Source: Arthrobacter wenxiniae (GTDB taxonomy: Bacteria > Actinomycetota > Actinomycetes > Actinomycetales > Micrococcaceae). From it: a stretch of 64,000 nt of DNA. A model generated the notes under the pieces. That model was not told the DNA's origin, ran no database searches, and was given only the letters and a program-made list of their open reading frames with translations. Positions 44,949 to 53,452 of the stretch are shown here, piece by piece. The DNA lies in the NCBI RefSeq assembly GCF_013376105.1, contig NZ_JAAMFM010000001.1:248001-312000 (forward strand). The letters run 5' to 3'. A program made the position numbers and the translations under genes. Each line of letters begins with the position of its first letter. The first letter of the stretch is position 1.

Positions 44949-46310
44949 ATGAACGAACACGAGCAGGCAAACGGGCACCCGGCCGGGGAGCCGCCCACGG
45001 GCGGCAAGGCACCGGATGCGGATGCCGCCGACACGGCCGCCGCCCGCGTGGAACCTGCGGTTTCCGGGGTCGACTTCGAGCTCTCCGAACCGGAGCTTGG
45101 CGAGGCCAGGATCAGCGCGGAGGCGGCCGACAGCGTGGAGCTGGAAAAGGTCGAGGCCGAGACCGCTGAAGTTGAACGTGAGGCCGAACGCTCCACCCAG
45201 CTCGGCGCCGCGGAAGTCATCTCCTCCATCGCCCCCGCCGCCGTGGACTTCGAAGTGCCGGAACGCCAGCGTAACTGGAAGGCTGACGAAACCAACGTTC
45301 TGCGGACGGCCGGGGCAACCGTCCCACAGGCTCCGGAGGCACACGAGGCTCCGGAGGCACACGACGACGGCCGGCCGGGCGCGCCGGAGGCCGGCCCGCA
45401 CCGCGTCGGACGCGGGATTGACGACGGATCCGGCTGGCGCCGCCCGGAGACGCCGTGGCAGCAGTCGTCCACACCGTGGCAGCAGTCCTCCACACCCTGG
45501 CAGCCGAAGGCCAACGCCTGGCAGTCACCGGCGCAGCATGCCCAGGGCGAAGCGGACGCCGCGGCGGCCGGCGCTGCCGCCATCAAGGCTGCCGAGGGCG
45601 CCGAGGGCGCCGTTGGCGGCGCCCAGCCGGTGGCACCTGCCGGGCGGCACCAGGACCAGCCTGGCCTCCCACCCATCCCGCCCGCGCCCGGCCAGCCGGG
45701 CTACAGCAGCAAGCCTGATGTGAGCCGGGCGGGCGCCAGCCAGCCCTGGGAGCAGGGCCGCCTCCCCGACGGAGCCGGACAGCAGGGAACGCGCGGCAAA
45801 TTGATCATTGTCGTCGGCGTGGTCATTGTGGCGCTCATTCTGGTGGCGCTCTTGATTTGGCTGGTGCTGGGCATCGCCACGGGCGGCAACAAGGCCGCCG
45901 CACCCGCCGTGGACGCAACCACTTCGGCCGCGACCGCAAATCCGGCGGACGTCATCGCGCCACGGGCCTCGCCGGAGGACTGGCTGGCGGGCGACTGCCT
46001 GCGCGGCTATGCCGGCATCAACCAGGCCGCCGATGTGGTGGTCTGCAACAGCCCGCATTCGGCCCAGGTGGTGGGATCCACCCGTCTCACGGAGTCGGCG
46101 CCCTTCCCGGGCGACGATGTGCTCAAGGCGCAGGCCGCCGCGGTCTGCCAGTCCGTCCAGTACACGGATGCCACCAAGTCCTACAAGGGCCTGAAGGAAT
46201 TCAAGGCCTACCCGTCAGAAACCACATGGGACACCGCCAACGACCGTCGGGTTGACTGCATCGTTACCGACCCGACGGGCGATCACCTGTTGACTTCACT
46301 GATCCCGTAG
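44949..46310 (+). CDS. septum formation family membrane protein
   Basis: Protein of 453 residues: a long acidic, low-complexity cytoplasmic part (1-280) with Glu-rich helices and small tandem repeats (APEAHEAPEAHD; TPWQQSS twice), one transmembrane helix at about 284-312 (LIIVVGVVIVALILVALLIW), and an extracellular C-terminal domain with four cysteines (GDCLRG, VVCNSPHSAQVVG, AAVCQS, VDCIVTDPTG), which is the pattern of the 'septum formation' family PF13845. ATG 44949 is preceded by GGGAAGG; a longer frame from a TTG at 44838 is not supported. Probably an envelope protein linked to cell division; the role is inferred from the family name. Confidence 0.75.
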   Translation: MNEHEQANGHPAGEPPTGGKAPDADAADTAAARVEPAVSGVDFELSEPELGEARISAEAADSVELEKVEAETAEVEREAERSTQLGAAEVISSIAPAAVDFEVPERQRNWKADETNVLRTAGATVPQAPEAHEAPEAHDDGRPGAPEAGPHRVGRGIDDGSGWRRPETPWQQSSTPWQQSSTPWQPKANAWQSPAQHAQGEADAAAAGAAAIKAAEGAEGAVGGAQPVAPAGRHQDQPGLPPIPPAPGQPGYSSKPDVSRAGASQPWEQGRLPDGAGQQGTRGKLIIVVGVVIVALILVALLIWLVLGIATGGNKAAAPAVDATTSAATANPADVIAPRASPEDWLAGDCLRGYAGINQAADVVVCNSPHSAQVVGSTRLTESAPFPGDDVLKAQAAAVCQSVQYTDATKSYKGLKEFKAYPSETTWDTANDRRVDCIVTDPTGDHLLTSLIP

Positions 46311-46323
46311 CAACCGGATCCAG

Positions 46324-46367
46324 CCGTGCCCAGGGGGTGCACAGGCCGTGCCCAGGGGGTGCACAGG
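46324..46367. repeat. perfect 22-bp tandem duplication
   Basis: A 22-bp unit beginning CCGTGCCCAGGGGGTGC is present twice in immediate tandem (46324-46345, 46346-46367) between the convergent septum and clpB genes. Its right end runs into the terminator stem. Confidence 0.9.
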
Positions 46368-46406
46368 GGCTGCACCGGGCGAGACGTTCCGACCGGTGCA
46401 GCCCCT
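46365..46406. terminator. bidirectional hairpin between septum gene and clpB
   Basis: Fourteen-base perfect stem AGGGGCTGCACCGG (46365-46378) with CCGGTGCAGCCCCT (46393-46406), loop 14 nt. No T-run on either strand, so termination strength is uncertain. Confidence 0.6.
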
Positions 46407-46431
46407 GCCGTCCCAGATACGTGCCGCGCAG

Positions 46432-49050
46432 CTACTTCCGGCGCACGGTGAGCCCCGACTCACCAGCGGGCACCTTATCCATGGCGAGCTCGTCGAAGTC
46501 CGTGGCCGTGTCCACCAGGACCGTGTCCCCGTCCCCGATGGTGCCGGCCAGCAGCTCGCGGGCCAGGCGGTCGCCGATCTGCCGCTGGACCAGCCGGCGC
46601 AGCGGACGGGCACCGTACGCGGGGTCGTAGCCGGAGAGGGCCAGCCAGGCCCGGGCCGAGTCCGTCACCTCCAGCGCCAGGCGGCGCCCGGCAAGGCGTG
46701 AAGCCAACGACTGCACCTGCAGGTCCACAATCTGGGACAGCTCGTCCACACTCAGCGCGTCAAACATGACGATCTCGTCCAGGCGGTTCAGGAACTCGGG
46801 CTTGAACGACGCCTCCACGATCGACATGACGGCCTTGTGCTTCTGGTCGTCGGACAGCGACGGGTCCACCAGGAACTGCGAGCCCAGGTTGGAGGTCAGC
46901 ACCACAATGACGTTGCGGAAGTCAACGGTGCGTCCCTGTCCGTCGGTGAGGCGTCCGTCGTCGAACACCTGGAGCAGGATGTCAAAGACCTCCGGGTGGG
47001 CCTTTTCCACCTCGTCCAGCAGCACCACCGAGTAGGGACGGCGGCGGACGGCCTCCGTGAGCTGGCCGCCCTCGTCGTAGCCCACATAGCCGGGAGGGGC
47101 ACCCACCAGCCGGGAGACCGAGTGCTTCTCGGAGTATTCACTCATGTCGATGCGGATCATGGCGCGTTCGTCGTCGAAGAGGAAGTCCGCCAGGGCCTTT
47201 GCGAGCTCGGTCTTGCCCACGCCCGTGGGTCCCAGGAACAGGAAGGATCCCGTGGGGCGGTCCGGGTCGCTGATGCCGGCACGCGCGCGGCGGACCGCGT
47301 CCGAGACAGCCGCCACGGCCTTGGCCTGGCCAATCAGGCGCGCCCCGAGCACCTGCTCCATGTTCAGCAGTTTCTGGCTTTCGCCCTGCAACATGCGCCC
47401 GGCGGGAATGCCGGTCCAGGCCGAGATGACCTCGGCAATGTCGTCGGCGGTAACCTCCTCGGCCACCATCAGGTCCTTCTTCTCGGTCTGCTCCTCGGCG
47501 GCCGCGGCGTCCAGTTCGTGCTGCAGCGCGGGCAGTTCGCCGTAGAGGATCCGTGAGGCGAGTTCCAGGTCGCCGTCGCGCTGCGCCTTGTCCGCCACGG
47601 AACGGCGCTCGTCCAGCTTCGCCTTGAGTTCTCCCACGCGGTTCAGGCCCGCCTTCTCGGCCTCCCAGCGCGCATTGAGGCTGGCCAGCTCCTCCTTCTT
47701 GTCCGCCATGTCGGCGCGCAGGGTCTCGAGCCGTTCCGCGGAGGCTTCGTCGGTTTCCCCGGACAGCGCCAGTTCCTCCATGGTCAACCGGTCCACGGCG
47801 CGGCGGAGCTGGTCGATCTCCTCCGGCGCCGAATCGATCTCCATGCGCAGGCGGGACGCGGCCTCGTCCACCAGGTCGATTGCCTTGTCCGGCAGCTGCC
47901 GGCCCGAGATGTAGCGGTTGGAAAGCGTGGCGGCCGCCACCAGGGCCGAGTCGGCGATTTGGACCTTGTGGTGGGCCTCGTAGCGTTCCTTCAGGCCGCG
48001 CAGGATCCCGATGGTGTCGTCCACGCTGGGCTCGCCCACGTAAACCGGCTGGAAGCGGCGCTCCAGCGCCGGGTCCTTCTCAATGTTTTCGCGGTACTCA
48101 TCCAGCGTGGTGGCCCCGATGAGGCGCAGCTCGCCGCGTGCCAGCATGGGCTTGAGCATGTTGCCGGCGTCCATGGACCCTTCGGACGCGCCGGCGCCCA
48201 CCACGGTGTGCAGCTCGTCAATGAAGGTGACGATCTGCCCGTCGGAGGACTTGATTTCCTCCAGCACGGCCTTGAGGCGTTCTTCGAATTCGCCGCGGTA
48301 TTTGGCCCCGGCCACCATCGAAGCCAGGTCCAGGCTGATGAGGGACTTCCCGCGCAGGGATTCGGGGACGTCGCCGGCCACCATGCGCTGGGCCAGGCCC
48401 TCGACGACGGCGGTCTTCCCCACGCCGGGCTCGCCAATGAGCACCGGGTTGTTCTTGGTGCGGCGGCTGAGCACCTGAATGAGGCGCCGGATTTCGGAGT
48501 CGCGGCCAATGACCGGGTCCAACTTGCCGGAGCGGGCCACGGCCGTCATGTCCAGGCCGTACTGCTCCAGCGCCTTGAACGTGTTTTCCGGGTCCGGGCT
48601 CGTGACCTTCCCCTCGCCGCGGACGCTGGGCAGCGCCGCATCGAGCGCCTGGCGGGTGGCACCCGCCTGGCGGAGGGCACCCCCCGTCGCGCCGGCGTCG
48701 TCCGCCAGGCCCAGGAGGAGGTGCTCCGTGGAGACGAAGCTGTCCCCCATGCGCTCGGCGGCCTGCTGCGCGGCCTGCACGGCCAGCAGGGTGTTGCGGC
48801 CCAGCTGGGCCTGTGCCACCGAGGTTCCGGACGACGCCGGGAGGTTGCGGATGGCGGTGCTCGCCGCGACGCTGACCACGTCCGGGTCGACGCCGGCCGC
48901 CTTCAGGAGGGCGACGGCGACACCCTGGCGCTGGTCCATGAGGGCCTTGAGCAGGTGGGCGGGCTCCACCGTGGGGTTGCCGGCCGTGGAGGCGTTCATG
49001 GCTGCGGCGGAAAGAGCCTCCTGGCTCTTAGTGGTGAATTTGGCGTCCAA
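46432..49050 (-). CDS. clpB: ATP-dependent disaggregase ClpB
   Basis: Hsp100 chaperone of 872 residues that rescues aggregated proteins with DnaK. Order of parts: N-terminal repeat domain ([20 protein letters not shown]), first AAA+ with Walker A GEPGVGKT near 203 and Walker B TFIDELHT, the coiled-coil middle domain (about 390-520, rich in Glu/Lys/Arg), second AAA+ with GPTGVGKT near 603 and [14 protein letters not shown], and the C-terminal domain. The start is TTG at 49050 (LDAKF), with GAAAGGA 6 nt upstream; a TTG five codons earlier lacks a site. An HspR-type inverted repeat lies 43 bp upstream. Confidence 0.95.
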   Translation of the reverse strand: MDAKFTTKSQEALSAAAMNASTAGNPTVEPAHLLKALMDQRQGVAVALLKAAGVDPDVVSVAASTAIRNLPASSGTSVAQAQLGRNTLLAVQAAQQAAERMGDSFVSTEHLLLGLADDAGATGGALRQAGATRQALDAALPSVRGEGKVTSPDPENTFKALEQYGLDMTAVARSGKLDPVIGRDSEIRRLIQVLSRRTKNNPVLIGEPGVGKTAVVEGLAQRMVAGDVPESLRGKSLISLDLASMVAGAKYRGEFEERLKAVLEEIKSSDGQIVTFIDELHTVVGAGASEGSMDAGNMLKPMLARGELRLIGATTLDEYRENIEKDPALERRFQPVYVGEPSVDDTIGILRGLKERYEAHHKVQIADSALVAAATLSNRYISGRQLPDKAIDLVDEAASRLRMEIDSAPEEIDQLRRAVDRLTMEELALSGETDEASAERLETLRADMADKKEELASLNARWEAEKAGLNRVGELKAKLDERRSVADKAQRDGDLELASRILYGELPALQHELDAAAAEEQTEKKDLMVAEEVTADDIAEVISAWTGIPAGRMLQGESQKLLNMEQVLGARLIGQAKAVAAVSDAVRRARAGISDPDRPTGSFLFLGPTGVGKTELAKALADFLFDDERAMIRIDMSEYSEKHSVSRLVGAPPGYVGYDEGGQLTEAVRRRPYSVVLLDEVEKAHPEVFDILLQVFDDGRLTDGQGRTVDFRNVIVVLTSNLGSQFLVDPSLSDDQKHKAVMSIVEASFKPEFLNRLDEIVMFDALSVDELSQIVDLQVQSLASRLAGRRLALEVTDSARAWLALSGYDPAYGARPLRRLVQRQIGDRLARELLAGTIGDGDTVLVDTATDFDELAMDKVPAGESGLTVRRK

Positions 49051-49092
49051 GAGAGGTCCTTTCAAGGGCTGCGTGGAAGCGATGGTGTCAGA

Positions 49093-49113
49093 GTTGAGTC
49101 TAATACGCTCAAC
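49093..49113 (-). promoter_or_regulatory. HAIR-type (HspR) operator before clpB
   Basis: GTTGAGT-N7-GCTCAAC: arms TTGAGT (49094-49099) and GCTCAA (49107-49112). The known HAIR consensus is CTTGAGT-N7-ACTCAAG, so 11 of 14 positions agree and symmetry is kept. Places clpB under the actinobacterial heat-shock repressor HspR. Confidence 0.7.
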
Positions 49114-49165
49114 TTCATAGATGGGCGTTTGCGCCCGGGTTTTTTTCCCACGGCGAAATTCCCGC

Positions 49166-49196
49166 TTGACCTTGACGTTGCGTCAACCTTTAGAGT
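49166..49196 (+). promoter_or_regulatory. MerR-type promoter with 19-bp spacer and operator
   Basis: TTGACC (49166-49171), 19 bp, TAGAGT (49191-49196), then seven bases to ATG 49204. The spacer contains the inverted repeat TTGACGTTGCGTCAA (49172-49186). Overlong spacing with a central dyad is the hallmark of promoters that MerR proteins activate by untwisting. Confidence 0.75.
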
Positions 49197-49203
49197 CGGT
49201 GGC

Positions 49204-49971
49204 ATGGAGGAAACCGATTGGGCCATTCACCGCATTGCCGCCCTGGCCGGCACCACCAGCCGGACGCTGCGGCACTACGATTCGGTGGGGCTGCTGACGC
49301 CGAGCAGGGTCGCCGGCAACGGCTACCGGCACTACGACCAGGCGGCCCTGGTCCGCCTGCAGCGGATCCTGCTGCTGCGGGAACTTGGCCTGGGCCTGCC
49401 GGCGATTGCCGCCGTCCTGGAACATCAGGAGTCGGCCGTGGCTGCGCTCGAGGCGCACGTGGGCTGGCTGCGGTCCGAGCAGGAGCGGCTGGCCCGGCAG
49501 ATTGCCTCCGTGGAAGAGACCATTGCGTCAGTGCTGAAAGGAAAAAACATCATGGCCGAGAACATGTTTGATGGCTTTGACCACACGCAATACCGGGACG
49601 AGGTGGAGGAACGCTGGGGCAAGGACGCCTACGCCCGCGGCGATTCCTGGTGGCGCGGGCTGGGCGCCACAGCGCGGGCGGATTGGAAGGAACGCCAGGC
49701 GGCGTTGAACCGCGACTGGATCGCGGCCGCTGCCGGCGGAGCCTCCGCGTCCTCCCCCGGGGCGCAGGAGCTGGCCCGCCGCCACGTCGAGTGGCTGGCA
49801 TCCATTCCGGGCACGCCCGCCTCCGCCCCCGGCGGGGACGTGCGCGGCTACGTGACTGGCCTGGGCGCAATGTACGTGGCCGATCCCCGCTTTGGCGCGA
49901 ACTACGGCGGCGAGGCGGGCGCAACGTTTGTCCGCGACGCCCTGGCCCTCTACGCGGAGCAAAACCTCTAG
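49204..49971 (+). CDS. MerR family regulator with TipAS-like domain (TipAL type)
   Basis: Regulator of 255 residues. N-terminal winged HTH (IHRIAALAGTTSRTLRHYDS, VGLLTPSRVAGNGYRHYD), a long dimerisation coil (about 80-112), then the TipAS antibiotic-recognition domain starting MAENMFDGFDHTQYRDEVEE, with SWWRGLG, RHVEWLASIPG and DPRFGANYGG. The TipAS fold binds thiopeptide and other large drugs. The gene is autoregulated by a MerR-type promoter directly upstream and is leaderless. An internal ribosome site may also yield the drug-binding domain alone, as in Streptomyces tipA. Its promoter lies 90 bp from clpB's, back to back. Confidence 0.9.
   Translation: MEETDWAIHRIAALAGTTSRTLRHYDSVGLLTPSRVAGNGYRHYDQAALVRLQRILLLRELGLGLPAIAAVLEHQESAVAALEAHVGWLRSEQERLARQIASVEETIASVLKGKNIMAENMFDGFDHTQYRDEVEERWGKDAYARGDSWWRGLGATARADWKERQAALNRDWIAAAAGGASASSPGAQELARRHVEWLASIPGTPASAPGGDVRGYVTGLGAMYVADPRFGANYGGEAGATFVRDALALYAEQNL
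49536..49554 (+). other. internal ribosome site and start for a free TipAS-like domain
   Basis: GAAAGGA (49536-49542) lies 9 nt before an in-frame ATG at 49552, exactly at the boundary between coil and TipAS domain. Translation from here would give a 139-residue drug-binding protein without the DNA-binding part. Confidence 0.55.
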
Positions 49972-50052
49972 ACCCGCCGCGTCCACCGACGCCCGGTTGC
50001 AACCGGGGCACTTCCCACCAACGCTCCCGCACTACCCGGGGAGGGACCGGCC

Positions 50053-50058
50053 TAAGCT
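50053..50058 (+). promoter_or_regulatory. -10 box TAAGCT of leaderless DUF4031-HD gene
   Basis: TAAGCT, six bases, then ATG 50065. Confidence 0.6.
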
Positions 50059-50064
50059 GGGGCC

Positions 50065-50949
50065 ATGATCTTGATCGATCCGCCGCTCTGGCCGGCCCAT
50101 GGGACGGTCTTCTCGCACCTGGTGTCGGACACCTCCCTGGCCGAGCTCCACGAGTTTGCCACGGCGGCCGGCGTGAGTGGGCGGGCCTTCGACCTGGACC
50201 ACTACGACGTTCCGGAACGGATCTACCGGGACCTGGTCGCAGCAGGGGCCCGGCCGGTTTCGGGCAGGGACCTGGTCCGGGCCCTGGCCGCATCGGGTCT
50301 GCGCATCAGGGCCCGGCACCGCAGCAAGTCCGTCGGAACGGCCCTGCAGTACCGCTGGGATTCACTCCTGCCATCCGCGCCGGGCTTGGGCGCCGAGCTG
50401 CTGGCCCGTTGGAACGAACCCCACCGGCACTACCACTCCGCCACCCATTTGCTGGCCGTGTTGGAGGCGCTTGACCTTCTCACTGACGGCGACCCGCCCC
50501 GGCCCGTGGTCCTGGCGGCATGGTTCCACGACGCCGTCCATAACGGCACGGCCGGACGCGATGAGGAGGATTCGGCCTTGTTGGCACAAGCGCGCTTAGA
50601 AGGACAGGTCCCCGCCATGGAGTTCGCGGAGGTGCCGCGGCTGGTCCGCCTGACCGCCACCCACTCCCCCAGCATCACGGACGACGCCGGAGCCCTCCTT
50701 TGTGACGCGGACCTCGCCGTCCTCGGGGGGTCGCCGGACGCGTATGTACGCTATCTTGCAGGGGTCCGCGCGGACTATGCGCACATACCGCCAGCCAATT
50801 TCGACATCGGGAGGACGGCCGTCGTGCGCCAGCTGCTGGCGCTCGAACCGCTCTTCCACACCCCACGGGGCAGGGAATTGTGGGCCGGCCAGGCTGCGCT
50901 GAACCTCCACGGGGAATTAGCACAGCTGCTGCAAATAGGCGGAACGTAG
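50065..50949 (+). CDS. DUF4031-HD hydrolase fusion protein
   Basis: Protein of 294 residues with two parts. Residues 1-85 (MILIDPPLWPAHGTVFSHLV, then SDTSLAELHEFA and YDVPERIYRDLVAAGARPVS) are the DUF4031 domain, normally a separate small protein. The rest is a predicted metal-dependent HD-fold hydrolase: YHSATHLLAVLEALD, AAWFHDAVHNG with the HD pair, LVRLTATHSP and LCDADLAVLGG. Proteins like the second part are annotated as predicted HD-superfamily phosphohydrolases. The fusion hints that the two act on the same substrate. Leaderless ATG. Confidence 0.82.
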   Translation: MILIDPPLWPAHGTVFSHLVSDTSLAELHEFATAAGVSGRAFDLDHYDVPERIYRDLVAAGARPVSGRDLVRALAASGLRIRARHRSKSVGTALQYRWDSLLPSAPGLGAELLARWNEPHRHYHSATHLLAVLEALDLLTDGDPPRPVVLAAWFHDAVHNGTAGRDEEDSALLAQARLEGQVPAMEFAEVPRLVRLTATHSPSITDDAGALLCDADLAVLGGSPDAYVRYLAGVRADYAHIPPANFDIGRTAVVRQLLALEPLFHTPRGRELWAGQAALNLHGELAQLLQIGGT

Positions 50950-50952
50950 GCT
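50947..50952 (+). promoter_or_regulatory. -10 box TAGGCT overlapping a stop codon
   Basis: TAGGCT begins with the TAG stop of the preceding gene; six bases later is ATG 50959 of the ASCH gene. Confidence 0.6.
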
Positions 50953-50958
50953 GGCCAC

Positions 50959-51384
50959 ATGACGGATTACAGCCAACTGCCGATCGCCGAGTTTGCCTTC
51001 CCGGGCCCCCTGCGGGACCAGCTGGTGGCCGCAATTCTCGACGGTTCCAAGACGTCGACCACGGGTACCGCCCTTGAGCATGAGGTGGAGCAGGAGGACC
51101 TGCCGGTGGCCGGCGACCGGAAAGTGGTGGTGGACTCCAAGGGGAACAAGGTGGCCGTCATCGAGGTCACGGAGGTGCGCCTCGCGCGGCTCGCCGACGT
51201 GGACCTGCAGCACGCCCTGGACGAAGGTGAGGGCTGCACCACCGTGGCCGAGTGGCGCGCGGTGCATGAAGAATTCTGGCATTCACCGGACATGCGCCGC
51301 GCCCTCAACGATCCCGAATTCACCGTCACGGACAGCACCCTGTTGGTGCTCCAGCGCTTCCGCCTGATCCAACGGCTGCCGTGA
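50959..51384 (+). CDS. ASCH domain protein
   Basis: Small protein of 141 residues with the ASCH beta-barrel related to PUA RNA-binding domains. Visible parts: AEFAFPGPLRDQLVAAILDG, SKTSTTGTALEHEVEQEDLP (the conserved K-T loop), DRKVVVDSKGNKVAVIEVTEV and the C-terminal WRAVHEEFWHSPDM. ASCH proteins are thought to bind RNA or modified nucleosides; some hydrolyse N4-acetylcytidine, but this one is longer than that class. Leaderless ATG, ten bases behind the preceding stop. Function not assigned. Confidence 0.8.
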   Translation: MTDYSQLPIAEFAFPGPLRDQLVAAILDGSKTSTTGTALEHEVEQEDLPVAGDRKVVVDSKGNKVAVIEVTEVRLARLADVDLQHALDEGEGCTTVAEWRAVHEEFWHSPDMRRALNDPEFTVTDSTLLVLQRFRLIQRLP

Positions 51385-51575
51385 GCAGCCACGGCATTGT
51401 CCGCAGCTGGCCGGCGGGGCAGGGCGCCGTCGGGGCCGCGCCGCAAGCTCCGGACGGAATGCATTTGTCAACGCTGGCCATCCGCTTCGACGATGAAACG
51501 GAAGGGGCATCTGGCGGCGGGCCCAACATGAGGGGAAATGGTTGGCAAAAATCAGCCGGAACCGCCGCTCGGTAG
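51381..51575 (+). CDS. small hypothetical ORF, GTGA-coupled to the ASCH gene
   Basis: Frame of 64 residues whose GTG overlaps the ASCH stop by 4 bp. The segment GIVRSWPAGQGAVGAAPQAP followed by DGMHLSTLAIRFDDE is faintly like a cold-shock domain (RSW..GxG..PDGxxxHxS.L) but has lost the aromatic RNA-binding motifs. It could be a degraded cold-shock-like gene or chance. Its end lies 9 bp before the start of the next gene and spans that gene's -10 box. Confidence 0.3.
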   Translation: MSSHGIVRSWPAGQGAVGAAPQAPDGMHLSTLAIRFDDETEGASGGGPNMRGNGWQKSAGTAAR

Positions 51576-51578
51576 GCT
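51573..51578 (+). promoter_or_regulatory. -10 box TAGGCT of leaderless pentapeptide-like gene
   Basis: TAGGCT, six bases, then ATG 51585; the TAG is also the stop of the small frame before it. Confidence 0.6.
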
Positions 51579-51584
51579 TGGGCC

Positions 51585-52244
51585 ATGGCCCCCAAATCCA
51601 CGCCCCGCCCGCCCCGCCTTGATCCCGTCCAACTGAACAACCTGGTGAAAAACGAGGACGCCTTCTTCGGCCCGGGCGGCACCTACGACGGCCAGCACTT
51701 CATCCGCCCCTCCTTCGACGGCGTGGACCTGAGTTCCACGGATTTTTTGGAATGCCAGCTTGACGCCCCCACCTTCAACGGCGCTGAACTCCGTGGCACC
51801 AGATTCCGCGACACGCGGCTCACGGACAGCTTCGCCCCCGTGCTGAAGGCCTCGCGCACCAGCTGGCGGGACGTGGAAATCACCACGCCGCGCTGGGGAT
51901 CGGCCGAGCTCTACGACAGCACCTGGGCCAACGTGCGCATCGACGGCGGCAAACTGGATTTCCTCAACCTGCGCGCCGCCAAGGTCACGGACCTGCAGAT
52001 CAGCGACTGCATCATTGGCGAACTGGACCTGGGGGGCGCCGCCGTCACCCGCCTGGCCCTGATTAACTGCCGCATCGGCACGCTGGACATCCAGCAGGCA
52101 ACGCTGAAGGACGTGGACCTGCGCAGCACCGGCTTCCGCACGCTGCACGGCGTCGGCTCGCTGGCCGGTGCGGTGATCGACGAGTTCCAGCTCGGCCTGC
52201 TGGCCCCCATCCTGGCCGCCCACCTGGGCATCACCGTCGCCTGA
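51585..52244 (+). CDS. pentapeptide-repeat-like protein
   Basis: Protein of 219 residues. From about residue 35 to 190 it shows pentapeptide-like repeats of the A(D/N)LXX kind: FDGVDLSSTDFLECQLDAPT, FNGAELRGTRFRDTRLTD, GELDLGGAAVTRLALINC, ATLKDVDLRSTGFRTL. Such repeats form a right-handed quadrilateral helix. Some members protect DNA gyrase, but no function can be read off. No signal peptide. Leaderless ATG; the 176-bp gap after it holds nothing recognisable. Confidence 0.8.
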   Translation: MAPKSTPRPPRLDPVQLNNLVKNEDAFFGPGGTYDGQHFIRPSFDGVDLSSTDFLECQLDAPTFNGAELRGTRFRDTRLTDSFAPVLKASRTSWRDVEITTPRWGSAELYDSTWANVRIDGGKLDFLNLRAAKVTDLQISDCIIGELDLGGAAVTRLALINCRIGTLDIQQATLKDVDLRSTGFRTLHGVGSLAGAVIDEFQLGLLAPILAAHLGITVA

Positions 52245-52420
52245 CCGCCCAGCCCGGGCCGCCCGCCGTCGACCGCCCTCAAACCGGACTGCCAGCGAAC
52301 TGCCAGCCGCACACCCCTTGCACCGGGAGCGCATCTGCAGGAACATTCTGATGGACCCACCAGCCCGGAACACGTCCGCCAGGGCAGTTCCGGGCCATCC
52401 ACACCAAAGGCAGGAGCACC

Positions 52421-53404
<984 letters not shown>

Positions 53405-53439
53405 GGTGCCGCGGGGGCGACCCGCCACGGGAAAGCCCC

Positions 53440-53445
53440 TACGCT
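53440..53445 (+). promoter_or_regulatory. -10 box TACGCT of leaderless sialidase gene
   Basis: TACGCT, seven bases, then ATG 53453. Confidence 0.6.
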
Positions 53446-53452
53446 GGTAGGC

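Noticed and set aside
39023-46367. Tandem repeats considered as CRISPR
   Set aside because: The 16-bp and 22-bp units are adjacent duplicates without spacers and no cas genes occur.
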